A DNA stretch of 64,000 nucleotides from Enterobacter kobei (lineage in GTDB: Bacteria > Pseudomonadota > Gammaproteobacteria > Enterobacterales > Enterobacteriaceae). Every line of letters begins with the position of its first letter. The stretch's first letter is position 1. A model generated the notes under the pieces. That model saw only the letters and a list, made by a program, of their open reading frames with translations. It was not told the DNA's origin and ran no database searches. Below are positions 1 to 8,554 of the stretch, piece after piece. A program made the translations under genes and the position numbers. The stretch is from contig NZ_AP024590.1 in NCBI RefSeq assembly GCF_018323985.1, forward strand, positions 1,488,001-1,552,000. Direction: 5' to 3'.

Positions 1-275
1 TGCGCCTCGCAGGCGTACTGATACACGCGCCCGGCACCGATCAGGCTGTAGGGATGTTCCGGGGCGAGGGTCTCAAGCGCTGACAGCCCGGCGGCGGTAT
101 CCTCGACCGCGGTGCCGTCCGGCAGGCGTGAGAGCAGATCCAGCGAGCCGGAGGAAAAATTCAGCGCGCTCTGCCCGCGACTGACAATCGCGCAGCGCTG
201 CCCGCGCTGGCTCAGCGTGATACCGCACAGCAGACCCGCGAGGCCGCCGCCGACGATCACAGTATCAAAGTTCAT
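1..275 (-). CDS. glpB: Anaerobic glycerol-3-phosphate dehydrogenase subunit B (N-terminal part)
   Basis: Reads from an ATG at 275 down to the window edge, so only about 91 N-terminal residues are visible. It begins MNFDTVIVGGGLAGLLCG, a Rossmann dinucleotide-binding motif (GGGLAG), followed by the conserved NFSSGSLDLLSRLP segment of GlpB. GlpB is the FMN/flavoprotein subunit that, with GlpA and the membrane anchor GlpC, oxidises sn-glycerol-3-phosphate to dihydroxyacetone phosphate under anaerobic conditions and feeds electrons to menaquinone. Its start lies inside the glpA 3' end (11-nt overlap), so the two are translationally coupled. The C-terminal part and glpC lie outside the window. Confidence 0.93.
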   Translation of the reverse strand, partial: MNFDTVIVGGGLAGLLCGITLSQRGQRCAIVSRGQSALNFSSGSLDLLSRLPDGTAVEDTAAGLSALETLAPEHPYSLIGAGRVYQYACEA

Positions 276-1887
276 CTGTCGTCTCCTTTTCCAGACCGCA
301 TAGTCCCTGGTATACCCAGCGGGTAAACTCGCTTTCCCGCAATGCATCGCCCCAGGCCACGGGGCGGATGCCTTTCCAGCGCTCATTTAAAAACGCCGAT
401 AACTGCGCGAGGGACTGCACGTCGCTGGTGACATTCAGGCGGTGTAACAACCCCGCCGCCCGGCAGGCGCACAGCTCGCCCTGACAGGTGCCCATGCCGA
501 CGCGGGTGCGGCGGCGTAAATCGAGCAGAGAACGGACGTTAAGATTGTCGACCGCGTATTCGACTTCCCCGGCGGTGACGGCTTCGCACTCGCAAATCAG
601 ACTGCGGGTATGCCGTGCATTGCCCAGCCATTCCGGGGTGCGATCGCCATGCCGCCACACCGCCGAGCCGCGCAGCGGGGCTGACAGGGAAACCACTTTT
701 TGCAGCGTCCGATCGGTGGACTCGCGCGATCCGGGCAGCGGTTCGCTGGCGGTACGGCAGGGCGCGGTATTGTTGAGTTTGCGGCACACGGCGTCGGTGG
801 CCCACTCCGCCATCAGCCGGTAGGTCATCAGCTTGCCGCCGGTGATGGTGATAAAGCCTTCCATGCCGTCGCGTTCAGCGTGATCCATCAAGACAATGCC
901 ACGGCTGACGTTGCGCCCGGTGGGATCGTCGTCGCTGGCGACCAGCGGACGTATGCCCGCGTAGGCACGCAGAATGCGCGACGTCGCCATGATCGGCGCC
1001 AGTTTTTCACCTTCGCGCAGCAGGATGTCGACCTCTTCCGGCGTCACACGGGTGTTATCAATATCGCGGTAATCAACGTGCGTGGAGGTGGTGCCGATCA
1101 GGGAGATGGTATCGCCGGGCACCAGAATATCGGCATCCGCAGGCTTGCGGCAGCGGTTGATCACCTGCTGGTTGATGCGGTGATCGAGAATAAGCAGCGC
1201 GCCTTTCGCCGGGAACATACGGATACGGAGATCGGCATACTCCGCGATGCGCTGTCCCCAGATCCCGGCGGCGTTCACCACCACCGGCGCATGCAGCGAC
1301 TGGACTGCCAGCGTTGAGGGATGGCGGATCTGCACGCCGTGCACCCGGTCTTTGTCGCGTAGCAGGCCAATCACTTCATGGCCGGTTAAGATCACCGCAC
1401 CATGCTCCCGGGCATCCAGCATGTTGGCGGCGGTCAGGCGAAAGGGGTCGATGGTGCCGTCCGGCACCTGTACAGCGGCGATGAGCGCCGGGTTTACGCA
1501 GGGTTCGATGCGCAGCGCCTCTTCTGCCGACAGCGGCTGTGCCGCGATCCCGGCGCGGGTGCAGGCGCTGATAAATTGCTGCTGCCAGGCCAGATCGTCT
1601 TCCGGCAGGGTAATGAACAGGCCACCGGTAGGTTCGATACAGTGACGGGCAACCCGGCGCAGGATCTGGTTTTCGCTGATACACTCCCGCGCCGACTCTT
1701 CATCCGTTACTGCATAACGCGCGCCGCTGTGCAGCAGGCCGTGGTTACGCCCGGTGGCACCGGTGGCGATGTCGTGGCGCTCCAGCAACACCACGCGCAG
1801 CCCGCGCAGGGCGCAGTCGCGGGCGATCCCCGCTCCGGTTGCGCCGCCACCAATGATGATGACGTCGTACTCAGTCGCGTTGCGCAT
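265..1887 (-). CDS. glpA: Anaerobic glycerol-3-phosphate dehydrogenase subunit A
   Basis: 540 residues, close to the 542 of E. coli GlpA. This catalytic flavoprotein subunit oxidises sn-glycerol-3-phosphate to DHAP during anaerobic growth on glycerol phosphate. The N-terminus carries the FAD motif GGGATGAGIARD (about residues 13-24), and the DAO fold follows. Near the C-terminus (about 430-475) is a BFD-type [2Fe-2S] domain with the cysteine pairs CECE and CQGELCAC. It is the first gene of glpABC, overlaps glpB by 11 nt and is divergent from glpT across a 261-bp control region. Nothing looks broken. Confidence 0.97.
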   Translation of the reverse strand: MRNATEYDVIIIGGGATGAGIARDCALRGLRVVLLERHDIATGATGRNHGLLHSGARYAVTDEESARECISENQILRRVARHCIEPTGGLFITLPEDDLAWQQQFISACTRAGIAAQPLSAEEALRIEPCVNPALIAAVQVPDGTIDPFRLTAANMLDAREHGAVILTGHEVIGLLRDKDRVHGVQIRHPSTLAVQSLHAPVVVNAAGIWGQRIAEYADLRIRMFPAKGALLILDHRINQQVINRCRKPADADILVPGDTISLIGTTSTHVDYRDIDNTRVTPEEVDILLREGEKLAPIMATSRILRAYAGIRPLVASDDDPTGRNVSRGIVLMDHAERDGMEGFITITGGKLMTYRLMAEWATDAVCRKLNNTAPCRTASEPLPGSRESTDRTLQKVVSLSAPLRGSAVWRHGDRTPEWLGNARHTRSLICECEAVTAGEVEYAVDNLNVRSLLDLRRRTRVGMGTCQGELCACRAAGLLHRLNVTSDVQSLAQLSAFLNERWKGIRPVAWGDALRESEFTRWVYQGLCGLEKETTDEL

Positions 1888-2148
1888 TTTCGCTTCCCTC
1901 TATTCCAGTGAGCTATATGACACATTTAGCCACACTCCGGGTGTGGTTTGTTTGATTGCGCGCATATTCGCGCATGAAACGAAAATAAATGAACATTTGT
2001 TGCGTGAAATGAGCGCGTTGTCATATTTCTGTAACATTCAACGCGACTTTTGCTGCGTTAACGTCCAGGCTTCACCCGCCGCACCCGTTTGCGGCGGCGT
2101 TACGTTCGTTTTCACTCATTACAAAACAACACATGCCACGGAGGCTTT
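1888..2148. promoter_or_regulatory. glpA/glpT divergent control region
   Basis: The only gap between glpA and glpT, so both promoters must lie here. In E. coli this region binds GlpR, CRP, FNR and ArcA. Around 1958-2000 are degenerate GlpR-like half sites (ttcgcgcatgaaac and aaataaatgaacat), similar in arrangement to the E. coli operators. A Shine-Dalgarno GGAGG at 2140-2144 sets the glpT start at 2149. I assign no individual CRP or FNR site. Confidence 0.6.
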
Positions 2149-3501
2149 ATGTTGAGCATCTTTAAACCTGCCGCGCATCAACCCCGGTTACCGGAGCAGC
2201 AGATCGATCCGTACTACCGGCGTTTACGCTGGCAGATTTTCATGGGCATTTTCTTCGGCTACGCGGCTTACTACCTGGTGCGGAAAAACTTTGCGCTGGC
2301 GATGCCGTTCCTGGTGGAACAGGGCTTTTCGCGTGGCGATCTGGGCTTTGCGCTGTCGGGTATTTCTATTGCCTACGGCTTTTCCAAATTCATCATGGGA
2401 TCGGTGTCGGATCGCTCCAATCCGCGCGTTTTCTTACCGGCCGGGCTGATCCTTGCCGCCGCCGTGATGCTGTTTATGGGCTTTGTGCCCTGGGCCACTT
2501 CCAGCATTGCCGTGATGTTTGTGCTGCTGTTCTTATGTGGCTGGTTCCAGGGTATGGGCTGGCCGCCGTGCGGACGCACCATGGTGCACTGGTGGTCACA
2601 GAAAGAGCGCGGCGGGATCGTGTCAGTGTGGAACTGCGCGCATAACGTCGGCGGGGGTATTCCGCCCCTGCTGTTCCTGCTCGGCATGGCGTGGTTCAAC
2701 GACTGGAAAGCGGCGCTCTATATGCCGGCGTTCGCGGCTATCGTCGTGGCGTTCATTGCGTTTGCGCTGATGCGCGACACCCCGCAGTCCTGCGGATTGC
2801 CGCCTATCGAAGAGTATAAAAATGACTATCCCGATGACTACAGCGAGAAAACCGAAGAAGAGCTGACGGCGAAGCAGATTTTTATGCAGTACGTGCTGCC
2901 AAATAAATTGCTCTGGTATATCGCCATTGCCAACGTGTTTGTCTATCTGCTGCGCTACGGCATTCTCGACTGGTCGCCCACCTATCTGAAAGAGGTGAAG
3001 CACTTCGCGCTGGATAAATCCTCCTGGGCCTATTTCCTCTATGAATACGCCGGTATTCCGGGCACGCTGCTGTGCGGCTGGATGTCGGATAAAGTGTTCA
3101 GGGGCAACCGTGGCGCGACCGGCGTGTTCTTTATGACGTTGGTGACTATCGCAACCGTGGTGTACTGGCTTAACCCGCCGGGCAACCCGACGGTAGATAT
3201 GATCTGCATGATCGTTATCGGTTTCCTGATTTATGGCCCGGTAATGCTGATTGGTCTGCATGCGCTGGAGCTGGCACCTAAAAAAGCGGCAGGGACGGCG
3301 GCAGGCTTCACCGGCCTGTTTGGTTATCTCGGCGGGTCGGTCGCGGCCAGCGCCATTGTCGGTTACACCGTCGATTTCTTCGGCTGGGACGGCGGCTTTA
3401 TGGTGATGATTGGCGGCAGTATCATCGCTGTGCTGCTGTTGCTGGTGGTGATGATGGGTGAGAAAAGACACCACGAAGCACTAGCCCGTAAACGCGCTTA
3501 A
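2149..3501 (+). CDS. glpT: Glycerol-3-phosphate:phosphate antiporter
   Basis: 450 residues (E. coli 452). It is a major-facilitator protein of the organophosphate:phosphate antiporter family with 12 predicted membrane helices, importing glycerol-3-phosphate (and fosfomycin) in exchange for phosphate. The conserved N-terminal YYRRLRWQIFMGIFFGYAAY and the stretch WNCAHNVGGGIPP are seen. The ATG at 2149 is preferred over the upstream in-frame start at 2089 because of the GGAGG just ahead and the match to the known N-terminus MLSIFKPA. The gene is followed at once by a strong terminator. Unlike E. coli K-12 there is no glpQ behind it, so glpT is monocistronic here. Confidence 0.97.
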   Translation: MLSIFKPAAHQPRLPEQQIDPYYRRLRWQIFMGIFFGYAAYYLVRKNFALAMPFLVEQGFSRGDLGFALSGISIAYGFSKFIMGSVSDRSNPRVFLPAGLILAAAVMLFMGFVPWATSSIAVMFVLLFLCGWFQGMGWPPCGRTMVHWWSQKERGGIVSVWNCAHNVGGGIPPLLFLLGMAWFNDWKAALYMPAFAAIVVAFIAFALMRDTPQSCGLPPIEEYKNDYPDDYSEKTEEELTAKQIFMQYVLPNKLLWYIAIANVFVYLLRYGILDWSPTYLKEVKHFALDKSSWAYFLYEYAGIPGTLLCGWMSDKVFRGNRGATGVFFMTLVTIATVVYWLNPPGNPTVDMICMIVIGFLIYGPVMLIGLHALELAPKKAAGTAAGFTGLFGYLGGSVAASAIVGYTVDFFGWDGGFMVMIGGSIIAVLLLLVVMMGEKRHHEALARKRA

Positions 3502-3511
3502 GTTCGCCCCG

Positions 3512-3541
3512 ATGCCTCTCCATCCGGAGGGGCATTTTTTT
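3512..3541 (+). terminator. Rho-independent terminator of glpT
   Basis: Stem atgcctctcc / ggaggggcat (one G-U pair) with a 4-nt loop atcc, followed by seven Ts, 10 nt after the glpT stop. Confidence 0.9.
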
Positions 3542-3843
3542 GCCCGGATTTCGGGTGCAGCATTTCATGCTGCAAAAAAGCCATAAATTGATATTTAAAG
3601 TTAATGATCCGGATAGCGATCACATTACTGGTGTTTGGACTTTTTATAGTCCATATCGCATGGATAAATGCTTAATATTTTGCTTATGTTGTGTAAATAT
3701 TTTGTCGACCCGCAATAGCTTATGCCAAAATTACCCTCCCCCTGTATGTTGAAACTAATTCCCATAGCCATATAATCGACCTTATTGACAGTATGGCCTA
3801 TGAACAGGAATAAAAAAGGCATCCTTGCCAAGTTTCAGAACAA
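3542..3843. other. AT-rich intergenic region ahead of a lone regulator gene
   Basis: No protein-coding gene is supported here. Two unexplained inverted repeats are visible: TGCAGCA/TGCTGCA at 3556-3574 and TGGACT/AGTCCA at 3636-3653. Neither is followed by a T-tract on either strand, so they are more likely protein-binding or cruciform sites than terminators. A 15-codon frame (ATG at 3800) rich in Lys and Asn ends in TGA overlapping the ATG of the next gene. The stretch is much more AT-rich than the flanking core genes. Confidence 0.5.
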
Positions 3844-4281
3844 ATGAGCAACGACACGATGGGATATCGGCTGTACGGCTACGTTATAGGCAAAGAAGTT
3901 CACTTCGAAATTGACAACGGAAGGCTTTACCGGCTTCCGCAGGGAAGTACTGAGAAATATTTTATGTTCGGCTCAGTATTATTTAATCATACGATGTTGC
4001 AGCTATTTATCTATTTACTTCAGCATGGTCGGCAGAACATTGTGACCAAGGAAGAACTGCTGCGCGTGGTGTGGGAGGAGAACGATCTGGTTCCGTCTAC
4101 CCAGCGCCTGTGGCAGGTTCTGAAGAATCTCAACCGGCGTCTGAGCTTGCTGGGGTTGCCGGAAGATTTTATCACCAGCGTTCGCGGAAGCGGTTACTGC
4201 ATCAATTATGTCGATATTACGCCTATTTATTACAGGGTGAGTGAACTCCATCAGCATCCGGAAGAAATAAAGGAGAGCTAG
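3844..4281 (+). CDS. Stand-alone OmpR/CadC-type winged-helix transcriptional regulator
   Basis: 145 residues, not a named gene I recognise. Residues about 30-120 form a Trans_reg_C (OmpR/PhoB-type) winged helix: a wing strand ahead of LFNHTMLQLFIYLLQHGRQN, then VTKEELLRVVWEEND, recognition helix VPSTQRLWQVLKNLNRRLSLLG, and the closing hairpin ITSVRGSGYCIN. It resembles the cytoplasmic DNA-binding head of CadC/ToxR regulators. It has no receiver domain and no transmembrane helix after the wing, so it would act as a soluble DNA-binding protein or be a truncated ToxR-like protein. The start could instead be ATG 3859; neither has a strong ribosome site. It is AT-rich and occupies the site of glpQ/inaA of E. 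coli, which suggests acquisition or replacement. Its targets are unknown. Confidence 0.8.
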   Translation: MSNDTMGYRLYGYVIGKEVHFEIDNGRLYRLPQGSTEKYFMFGSVLFNHTMLQLFIYLLQHGRQNIVTKEELLRVVWEENDLVPSTQRLWQVLKNLNRRLSLLGLPEDFITSVRGSGYCINYVDITPIYYRVSELHQHPEEIKES

Positions 4282-4317
4282 TTATTCCTGTGTGAGTGAT
4301 GTCAACCAGGATTTTAA

Positions 4318-4347
4318 CCCTGAACAGTTGTGTTCAGGGTTTTTTTA
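4318..4347 (+). terminator. Terminator of the winged-helix gene
   Basis: Perfect 9-bp stem ccctgaaca / tgttcaggg with loop gttg, then a T7 run. Confidence 0.9.
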
Positions 4348-4428
4348 TATTATTTACAAACACCACAGCGTGCGGCCAGGCTGAAATAATAAACGCGGGA
4401 AAGTAATTTTTACAGGAGTCTGGACGCG

Positions 4429-4683
4429 CTATAACTCAATTTCAATATCGCCACGGGCGCGGCAACAGCAGGGGAGGATCTCGCCTGCGGAAATAAAAGC
4501 CAGCGGTTCGGTCAGCCAGTCAACCTGGCCTGCCACCAGCCGCGTACGGCAGGAGCCACAGTAACCTTCGCGGCATTGGTATTCTACCGCCACCTGGTGA
4601 GATTCCAGCGCCGCCAGCAACGACGGGTGTTCATCCTGGCACAGTAATTCCGTGCCAGAGATGCGCAGAGTGACGCGGCTCAT
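4429..4683 (-). CDS. yfaE: [2Fe-2S] ferredoxin for NrdB cofactor maintenance
   Basis: 84 residues, the same as E. coli YfaE. A plant-type [2Fe-2S] ferredoxin: cysteines in CREGYCGSC (Cx4Cx2C) plus a downstream C in ILPCCC. YfaE delivers electrons to regenerate the diferric-tyrosyl radical cofactor of NrdB. Its ATG overlaps the nrdB stop (TGATG), so it is the last gene of nrdAB-yfaE and translationally coupled to nrdB. Confidence 0.96.
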   Translation of the reverse strand: MSRVTLRISGTELLCQDEHPSLLAALESHQVAVEYQCREGYCGSCRTRLVAGQVDWLTEPLAFISAGEILPCCCRARGDIEIEL

Positions 4684-5813
4684 CAGAGCTGGAAATCACT
4701 CAGATCGTCAGTATTCACTTCGGAATCAATCTGACCGACCAGATAAGAACTGACTTCCACTTCCTGCGGTGCCACCTGCACGTTATCCGATACCAGCCAG
4801 GCGTTAATCCACGGGATCGGGTTCGAGCGGGTCTGGAACGGCAGATCAAGCCCCACGGCCTGCATGCGGATGTTGGTAATGTAGTCCACATACTGGCAGA
4901 GGATGTCTTTGTTCAGGCCGATCATGGAGCCGCCCTGGAACAGGTATTCTGCCCACTCTTTCTCCTGCTCAGCCGCCAGCACGAACAGGTTGTAGCAATC
5001 CTGTTTGCACTCTTCGGCGATCTCGGCCATTTCCGGATCGTCCACGCCGCTGCGCAGCAGGTTCAGCATATGCTGCGTGCCCGTCAGGTGCAGGGCTTCA
5101 TCGCGGGCGATCAGTTTGATGATTTTGGCGTTGCCTTCCATCAACTCGCGCTCGGCAAAGGCGAAAGAGCAGGCGAAACTGACGTAGAAACGGATCGCTT
5201 CCAGCGCGTTGACGCTCATCAGGCACAGGTAAAGCTTCTTCTTCAGCTCGCGCAGGTTAACGGTTACGGTTTTGCCGTTGACGTTATGCGTGCCTTCGCC
5301 CAGCAGATGCCAGTAGCTGGTTAGCTCGATCAGATCATCGTAGTAATGAGAGATGCCTTCGGCGCGTTTGAGGATCTGCTCGTTGGTCACGATATCGTCA
5401 AACACGACCGCCGGATCGTTGACGATATTGCGAATGATATGGGTATAAGAGCGGGAATGGATCGTTTCTGAGAACGCCCAGGTTTCAACCCAGGTTTCCA
5501 GCTCCGGAATAGAGATCAGCGGCAACAGCGCCACGTTCGGGCTACGTCCCTGAATGGAGTCCAGCAGCGTCTGGTATTTCAGGTTGCTTAAAAAGATGTG
5601 CTTTTCGTGTTCCGGCAGCGCCTGGAAATCGATACGGTCACGGGACACGTCAACTTCTTCCGGACGCCAGAAGAAGGAGAGTTGTTTTTCGATCAGCTTT
5701 TCGAAGATGTCATATTTTTGCTGATCGTAGCGCGCAACGTTTACCGACTGGCCGAAGAACATCGGTTCCAGAAGCTGATTATTTTTCGTTTGTGAAAAGG
5801 TGGTGTATGCCAT
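4683..5813 (-). CDS. nrdB: Class Ia ribonucleoside-diphosphate reductase beta subunit
   Basis: 376 residues, as in E. coli. It provides the diiron-tyrosyl radical used by NrdA to reduce ribonucleoside diphosphates to deoxyribonucleotides. The stretch FSETIHSRSYTHI contains iron ligands Glu and His and the radical tyrosine (Tyr122 in E. coli numbering without Met). The C-terminal tail ends LSDFQL, the segment that docks on NrdA. It is separated from nrdA by 106 bp that hold a REP-type repeat and overlaps yfaE by 1 nt. Confidence 0.98.
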   Translation of the reverse strand: MAYTTFSQTKNNQLLEPMFFGQSVNVARYDQQKYDIFEKLIEKQLSFFWRPEEVDVSRDRIDFQALPEHEKHIFLSNLKYQTLLDSIQGRSPNVALLPLISIPELETWVETWAFSETIHSRSYTHIIRNIVNDPAVVFDDIVTNEQILKRAEGISHYYDDLIELTSYWHLLGEGTHNVNGKTVTVNLRELKKKLYLCLMSVNALEAIRFYVSFACSFAFAERELMEGNAKIIKLIARDEALHLTGTQHMLNLLRSGVDDPEMAEIAEECKQDCYNLFVLAAEQEKEWAEYLFQGGSMIGLNKDILCQYVDYITNIRMQAVGLDLPFQTRSNPIPWINAWLVSDNVQVAPQEVEVSSYLVGQIDSEVNTDDLSDFQL

Positions 5814-5840
5814 GCGAGTATTTCCTGTCCTGCTATTATA

Positions 5841-5914
5841 CGCCGGGTGGCGATTCGCTTACCCGGCCTACAAAACCTAATCCGTAGGCCCGGCAAGCTT
5901 TGCGCCGCCGGGCA
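5841..5914. repeat. REP/BIME-type repetitive extragenic palindrome
   Basis: Two inverted REP-like units back to back between nrdA and nrdB: gccgggtggcgattcgctta...cggcctac and gtaggcccggcaagctttgc...gccgggc. The same elements occur at 52701-52762 and 59096-59125. In an operon, such elements can stabilise the upstream mRNA and shift the NrdA:NrdB ratio. Confidence 0.85.
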
Positions 5915-5919
5915 ATTTA

Positions 5920-8205
5920 TTAGATCTTACACGCGCCGCTTTCGCAGCCATCATCCTGAATGGACGGCACCATATCATCCTGTGAATCTTCAGCACCGTC
6001 GCGGGTGTTCTGATAATACAGGGTTTTCACGCCAAATTTGTAGGCGGTCAGCAGGTCTTTCAACAGCTGCTGCATCGGTACTTTACCTGACGGGAAGCGC
6101 GTCGGATCGTAGTTGGTGTTGGCAGAGATCGACTGGTCGATGAACTTCTGCATGATGCCTACCAGTTGCAGATAACCGTCGTTATTCGGCATATCCCACA
6201 GCAGTTCATAGCTGTCTTTCAGGTGCTCATAATCCGGCACGACCTGACGCAGAATGCCGTCTTTCGACGCTTTGATACTTACGTGGCCGCGCGGCGGTTC
6301 AATACCGTTGGTGGCATTAGAGATCTGCGACGAGGTTTCAGACGGCATCAGCGCAGAGAGCGTGGAGTTACGCAGACCGTGCGTTTTAATCGATTCACGC
6401 AGCGCTTCCCAGTCGTAATGCAGCTCTTTGGTGACAATCGCGTCGAGATCTTTTTTGTAGGTATCGGTCGGCAGAATACCTTTCGCATAGGTGGTTTCAT
6501 TGAACCACGGGCAGGCACCTTGCTCTTTCGCCAGTTCGTTAGAGGCTTTCAGCAGGAAGTACTGAATAGCTTCAAACGTTTTGTGGGTCAGGTTGTTGGC
6601 GCTGCCGTCGGAGTAACGCACGCCATGCTTCGCTAAATAGTAGGCGAAGTTAATCACGCCAATACCCAGCGTACGACGGCCCATGGCACCGCGCTTGGCA
6701 GCCGGGATCGGGTAGTCCTGATAATCCAGCAGCGCATCAAGTGCACGCACCGCGAGGGTCGCCAGCTCTTCCAGCTCGTCCAGCGAGTTAATTGCACCGA
6801 GGTTAAACGCCGACAGCGTACACAGGGCGATTTCGCCGTTTTCGTCGTTCACATCCATCAGCGGTTTGGTCGGCAGGGCGATTTCCAGGCACAGGTTAGA
6901 CTGGCGTACCGGGGCAATGGCCGGATCGAACGGGCTGTGGGTGTTGCAGTGGTCAACGTTCTGAATATAGATACGGCCCGTGGAGGCGCGTTCCTGCATC
7001 ATCAGCGAGAACAGCTCTACCGCTTTCACGCGCTGTTTGCGGATGCTGTCGTCTTTTTCATAACGGGTGTACAGACGCTCAAATTCGTCCTGATCGGCGA
7101 AGAACGCATCGTACAGGCCTGGCACGTCGGACGGGCTGAACAGGGTGATGTCTTCACCTTTCAGCAGACGGGTGTACATCAGTTTGTTGATCTGTACGCC
7201 GTAGTCCATGTGACGCACGCGGTTGCCTTCCACGCCACGGTTATTTTTCAGCACCAGCAGGCTTTCCACTTCCAGATGCCACATCGGGTAGAACAGCGTC
7301 GCTGCACCACCGCGCACGCCGCCCTGGGAGCAGGATTTCACCGCAGTCTGGAAATGCTTGTAGAACGGAATACAGCCGGTGTGGAAGGCTTCGCCACCAC
7401 GGATCGGGCTGCCCAGCGCACGGATGCGACCGGCGTTGATGCCGATACCGGCGCGCTGGGAAACGTATTTCACAATGGCGCTGGAGGTGGCGTTAATGGA
7501 ATCCAGGCTGTCGCCGCACTCGATCAGGACGCAGGAGCTGAACTGACGGGTTGGGGTGCGCACGCCGGACATGATCGGCGTCGGCAGGGAAATCTTAAAG
7601 GTGGAGACCGCGTCATAGAAACGCTTCACGTAGTCCAGACGGGTTTCACGCGGGTAGTTCGAGAACAGGCACGCGGCCACGAGGATATACAGGAACTGCG
7701 CGCTCTCGTAGATTTCGCCGGTCACGCGGTTCTGCACCAGGTATTTGCCTTCCAGCTGCTTCACGGCAGCGTAGGAGAAGGTCAGGTCGCGATCGTGTTC
7801 GATAAACGCGTCCATCTGGCGGAACTCTTCTTCGCTGTAGTCTTCCAGCAGATGATGGTCATATTTGCCCAGCTCAACCATTTTCAGCACGTGGTTGAAC
7901 AGCGTCGGCGGCTCAAACTGGCCGTAGGCTTTTTTGCGCAGATGGAAAATCGCCAGGCGTGCGGCGAGGTACTGATAGTCTGGCGCGTCGCGGGAAATCA
8001 GATCGGCGGCAGCTTTGATGATCGTTTCATGGATATCGGAGGTTTTAATGCCGTCATAAAACTGAATGTGCGAACGCAGTTCAACCTGAGAGATCGAGAC
8101 GTTATTCAGCCCTTCTGCCGCCCAATCCAGTACGCGGTGGATTTTATCCAGATTGATGCGCTCAGTACGACCATCACGCTTTGTCACCAGCAGACTCTGA
8201 TTCAT
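5920..8205 (-). CDS. nrdA: Class Ia ribonucleoside-diphosphate reductase alpha subunit
   Basis: 761 residues from the ATG at 8205, exactly the E. coli length, beginning MNQSLLVTKRDGRTERINLD; an extra 14 upstream codons are in frame but not conserved. It is the catalytic subunit converting NDPs to dNDPs. An N-terminal ATP-cone (about 1-95) mediates dATP inhibition. NLCLEIALPT contains an active-site cysteine, and the C-terminal pair C-E-S-G-A-C-K-I is the thioredoxin/glutaredoxin-reduced swinging disulfide. It heads nrdA-nrdB-yfaE and is transcribed from the region carrying NrdR and DnaA boxes at 8248-8334. Confidence 0.98.
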   Translation of the reverse strand: MNQSLLVTKRDGRTERINLDKIHRVLDWAAEGLNNVSISQVELRSHIQFYDGIKTSDIHETIIKAAADLISRDAPDYQYLAARLAIFHLRKKAYGQFEPPTLFNHVLKMVELGKYDHHLLEDYSEEEFRQMDAFIEHDRDLTFSYAAVKQLEGKYLVQNRVTGEIYESAQFLYILVAACLFSNYPRETRLDYVKRFYDAVSTFKISLPTPIMSGVRTPTRQFSSCVLIECGDSLDSINATSSAIVKYVSQRAGIGINAGRIRALGSPIRGGEAFHTGCIPFYKHFQTAVKSCSQGGVRGGAATLFYPMWHLEVESLLVLKNNRGVEGNRVRHMDYGVQINKLMYTRLLKGEDITLFSPSDVPGLYDAFFADQDEFERLYTRYEKDDSIRKQRVKAVELFSLMMQERASTGRIYIQNVDHCNTHSPFDPAIAPVRQSNLCLEIALPTKPLMDVNDENGEIALCTLSAFNLGAINSLDELEELATLAVRALDALLDYQDYPIPAAKRGAMGRRTLGIGVINFAYYLAKHGVRYSDGSANNLTHKTFEAIQYFLLKASNELAKEQGACPWFNETTYAKGILPTDTYKKDLDAIVTKELHYDWEALRESIKTHGLRNSTLSALMPSETSSQISNATNGIEPPRGHVSIKASKDGILRQVVPDYEHLKDSYELLWDMPNNDGYLQLVGIMQKFIDQSISANTNYDPTRFPSGKVPMQQLLKDLLTAYKFGVKTLYYQNTRDGAEDSQDDMVPSIQDDGCESGACKI

Positions 8206-8247
8206 GTGGGATTTACCTGTCCGTGAAATAGAAAAAATATCCCCCAA

Positions 8248-8286
8248 TTATCCACAAGTCCGCGCTGTGGCTAACTCTGTGGATAA
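8248..8286. promoter_or_regulatory. Pair of DnaA boxes upstream of nrdA
   Basis: TTATCCACA at 8248-8256 and its inverse TGTGGATAA at 8278-8286 both match the strict DnaA-box consensus. In E. coli, DnaA boxes at the same place link nrdAB expression to replication initiation. Confidence 0.88.
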
Positions 8287-8334
8287 ATACTACATATAGG
8301 GGGTTTGCGATAAGAGAAACGCTATATGGTGAGT
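8287..8334. promoter_or_regulatory. Tandem NrdR boxes
   Basis: Two degenerate 16-bp palindromes related to ACACTATATATAGTGT: atactacatatagggg (8287-8302) and acgctatatggtgagt (8319-8334). They start 32 bp apart, three helical turns, the spacing typical of NrdR repressor sites. Confidence 0.75.
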
Positions 8335-8554
8335 ATTCTAGTTGGGATTCTTTTGAGTACAAGAGTTGATTTTGGCGTTAATTTAAGGTTGCGAAAAGGT
8401 AAGAATCGCTAAGTCCCCGAACTGTAAGGCCTCCAGGGGAAGTCAATCATTTGCAAAAAAAATAAGAAATTTGATCGAGTGCTGATTTCTTCATCGGCGT
8501 AAGAAAATTGCGTAACGTCCTGTCACGCAATCTTCATAACAATTGCGCATGACG

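Larger units (their letters stand above)
8206..8554 (-). promoter_or_regulatory. nrdA control region (ubiG-nrdA gap)
   Basis: 349 bp without a gene. Its nrdA-proximal part contains two DnaA boxes and two NrdR boxes, listed separately. The remainder (about 8340-8554) is AT-rich; I see no gene or convincing terminator for ubiG in it. Confidence 0.75.

Noticed and set aside
3540..3752. 70-codon frame between glpT and the winged-helix gene
   Set aside because: Begins inside the glpT terminator, with no ribosome site and atypical composition.
8387..8430. Terminator for ubiG near 8400-8450
   Set aside because: Only short GC-rich matches (ctccagggga) with no stem long enough and no T run in the right direction.
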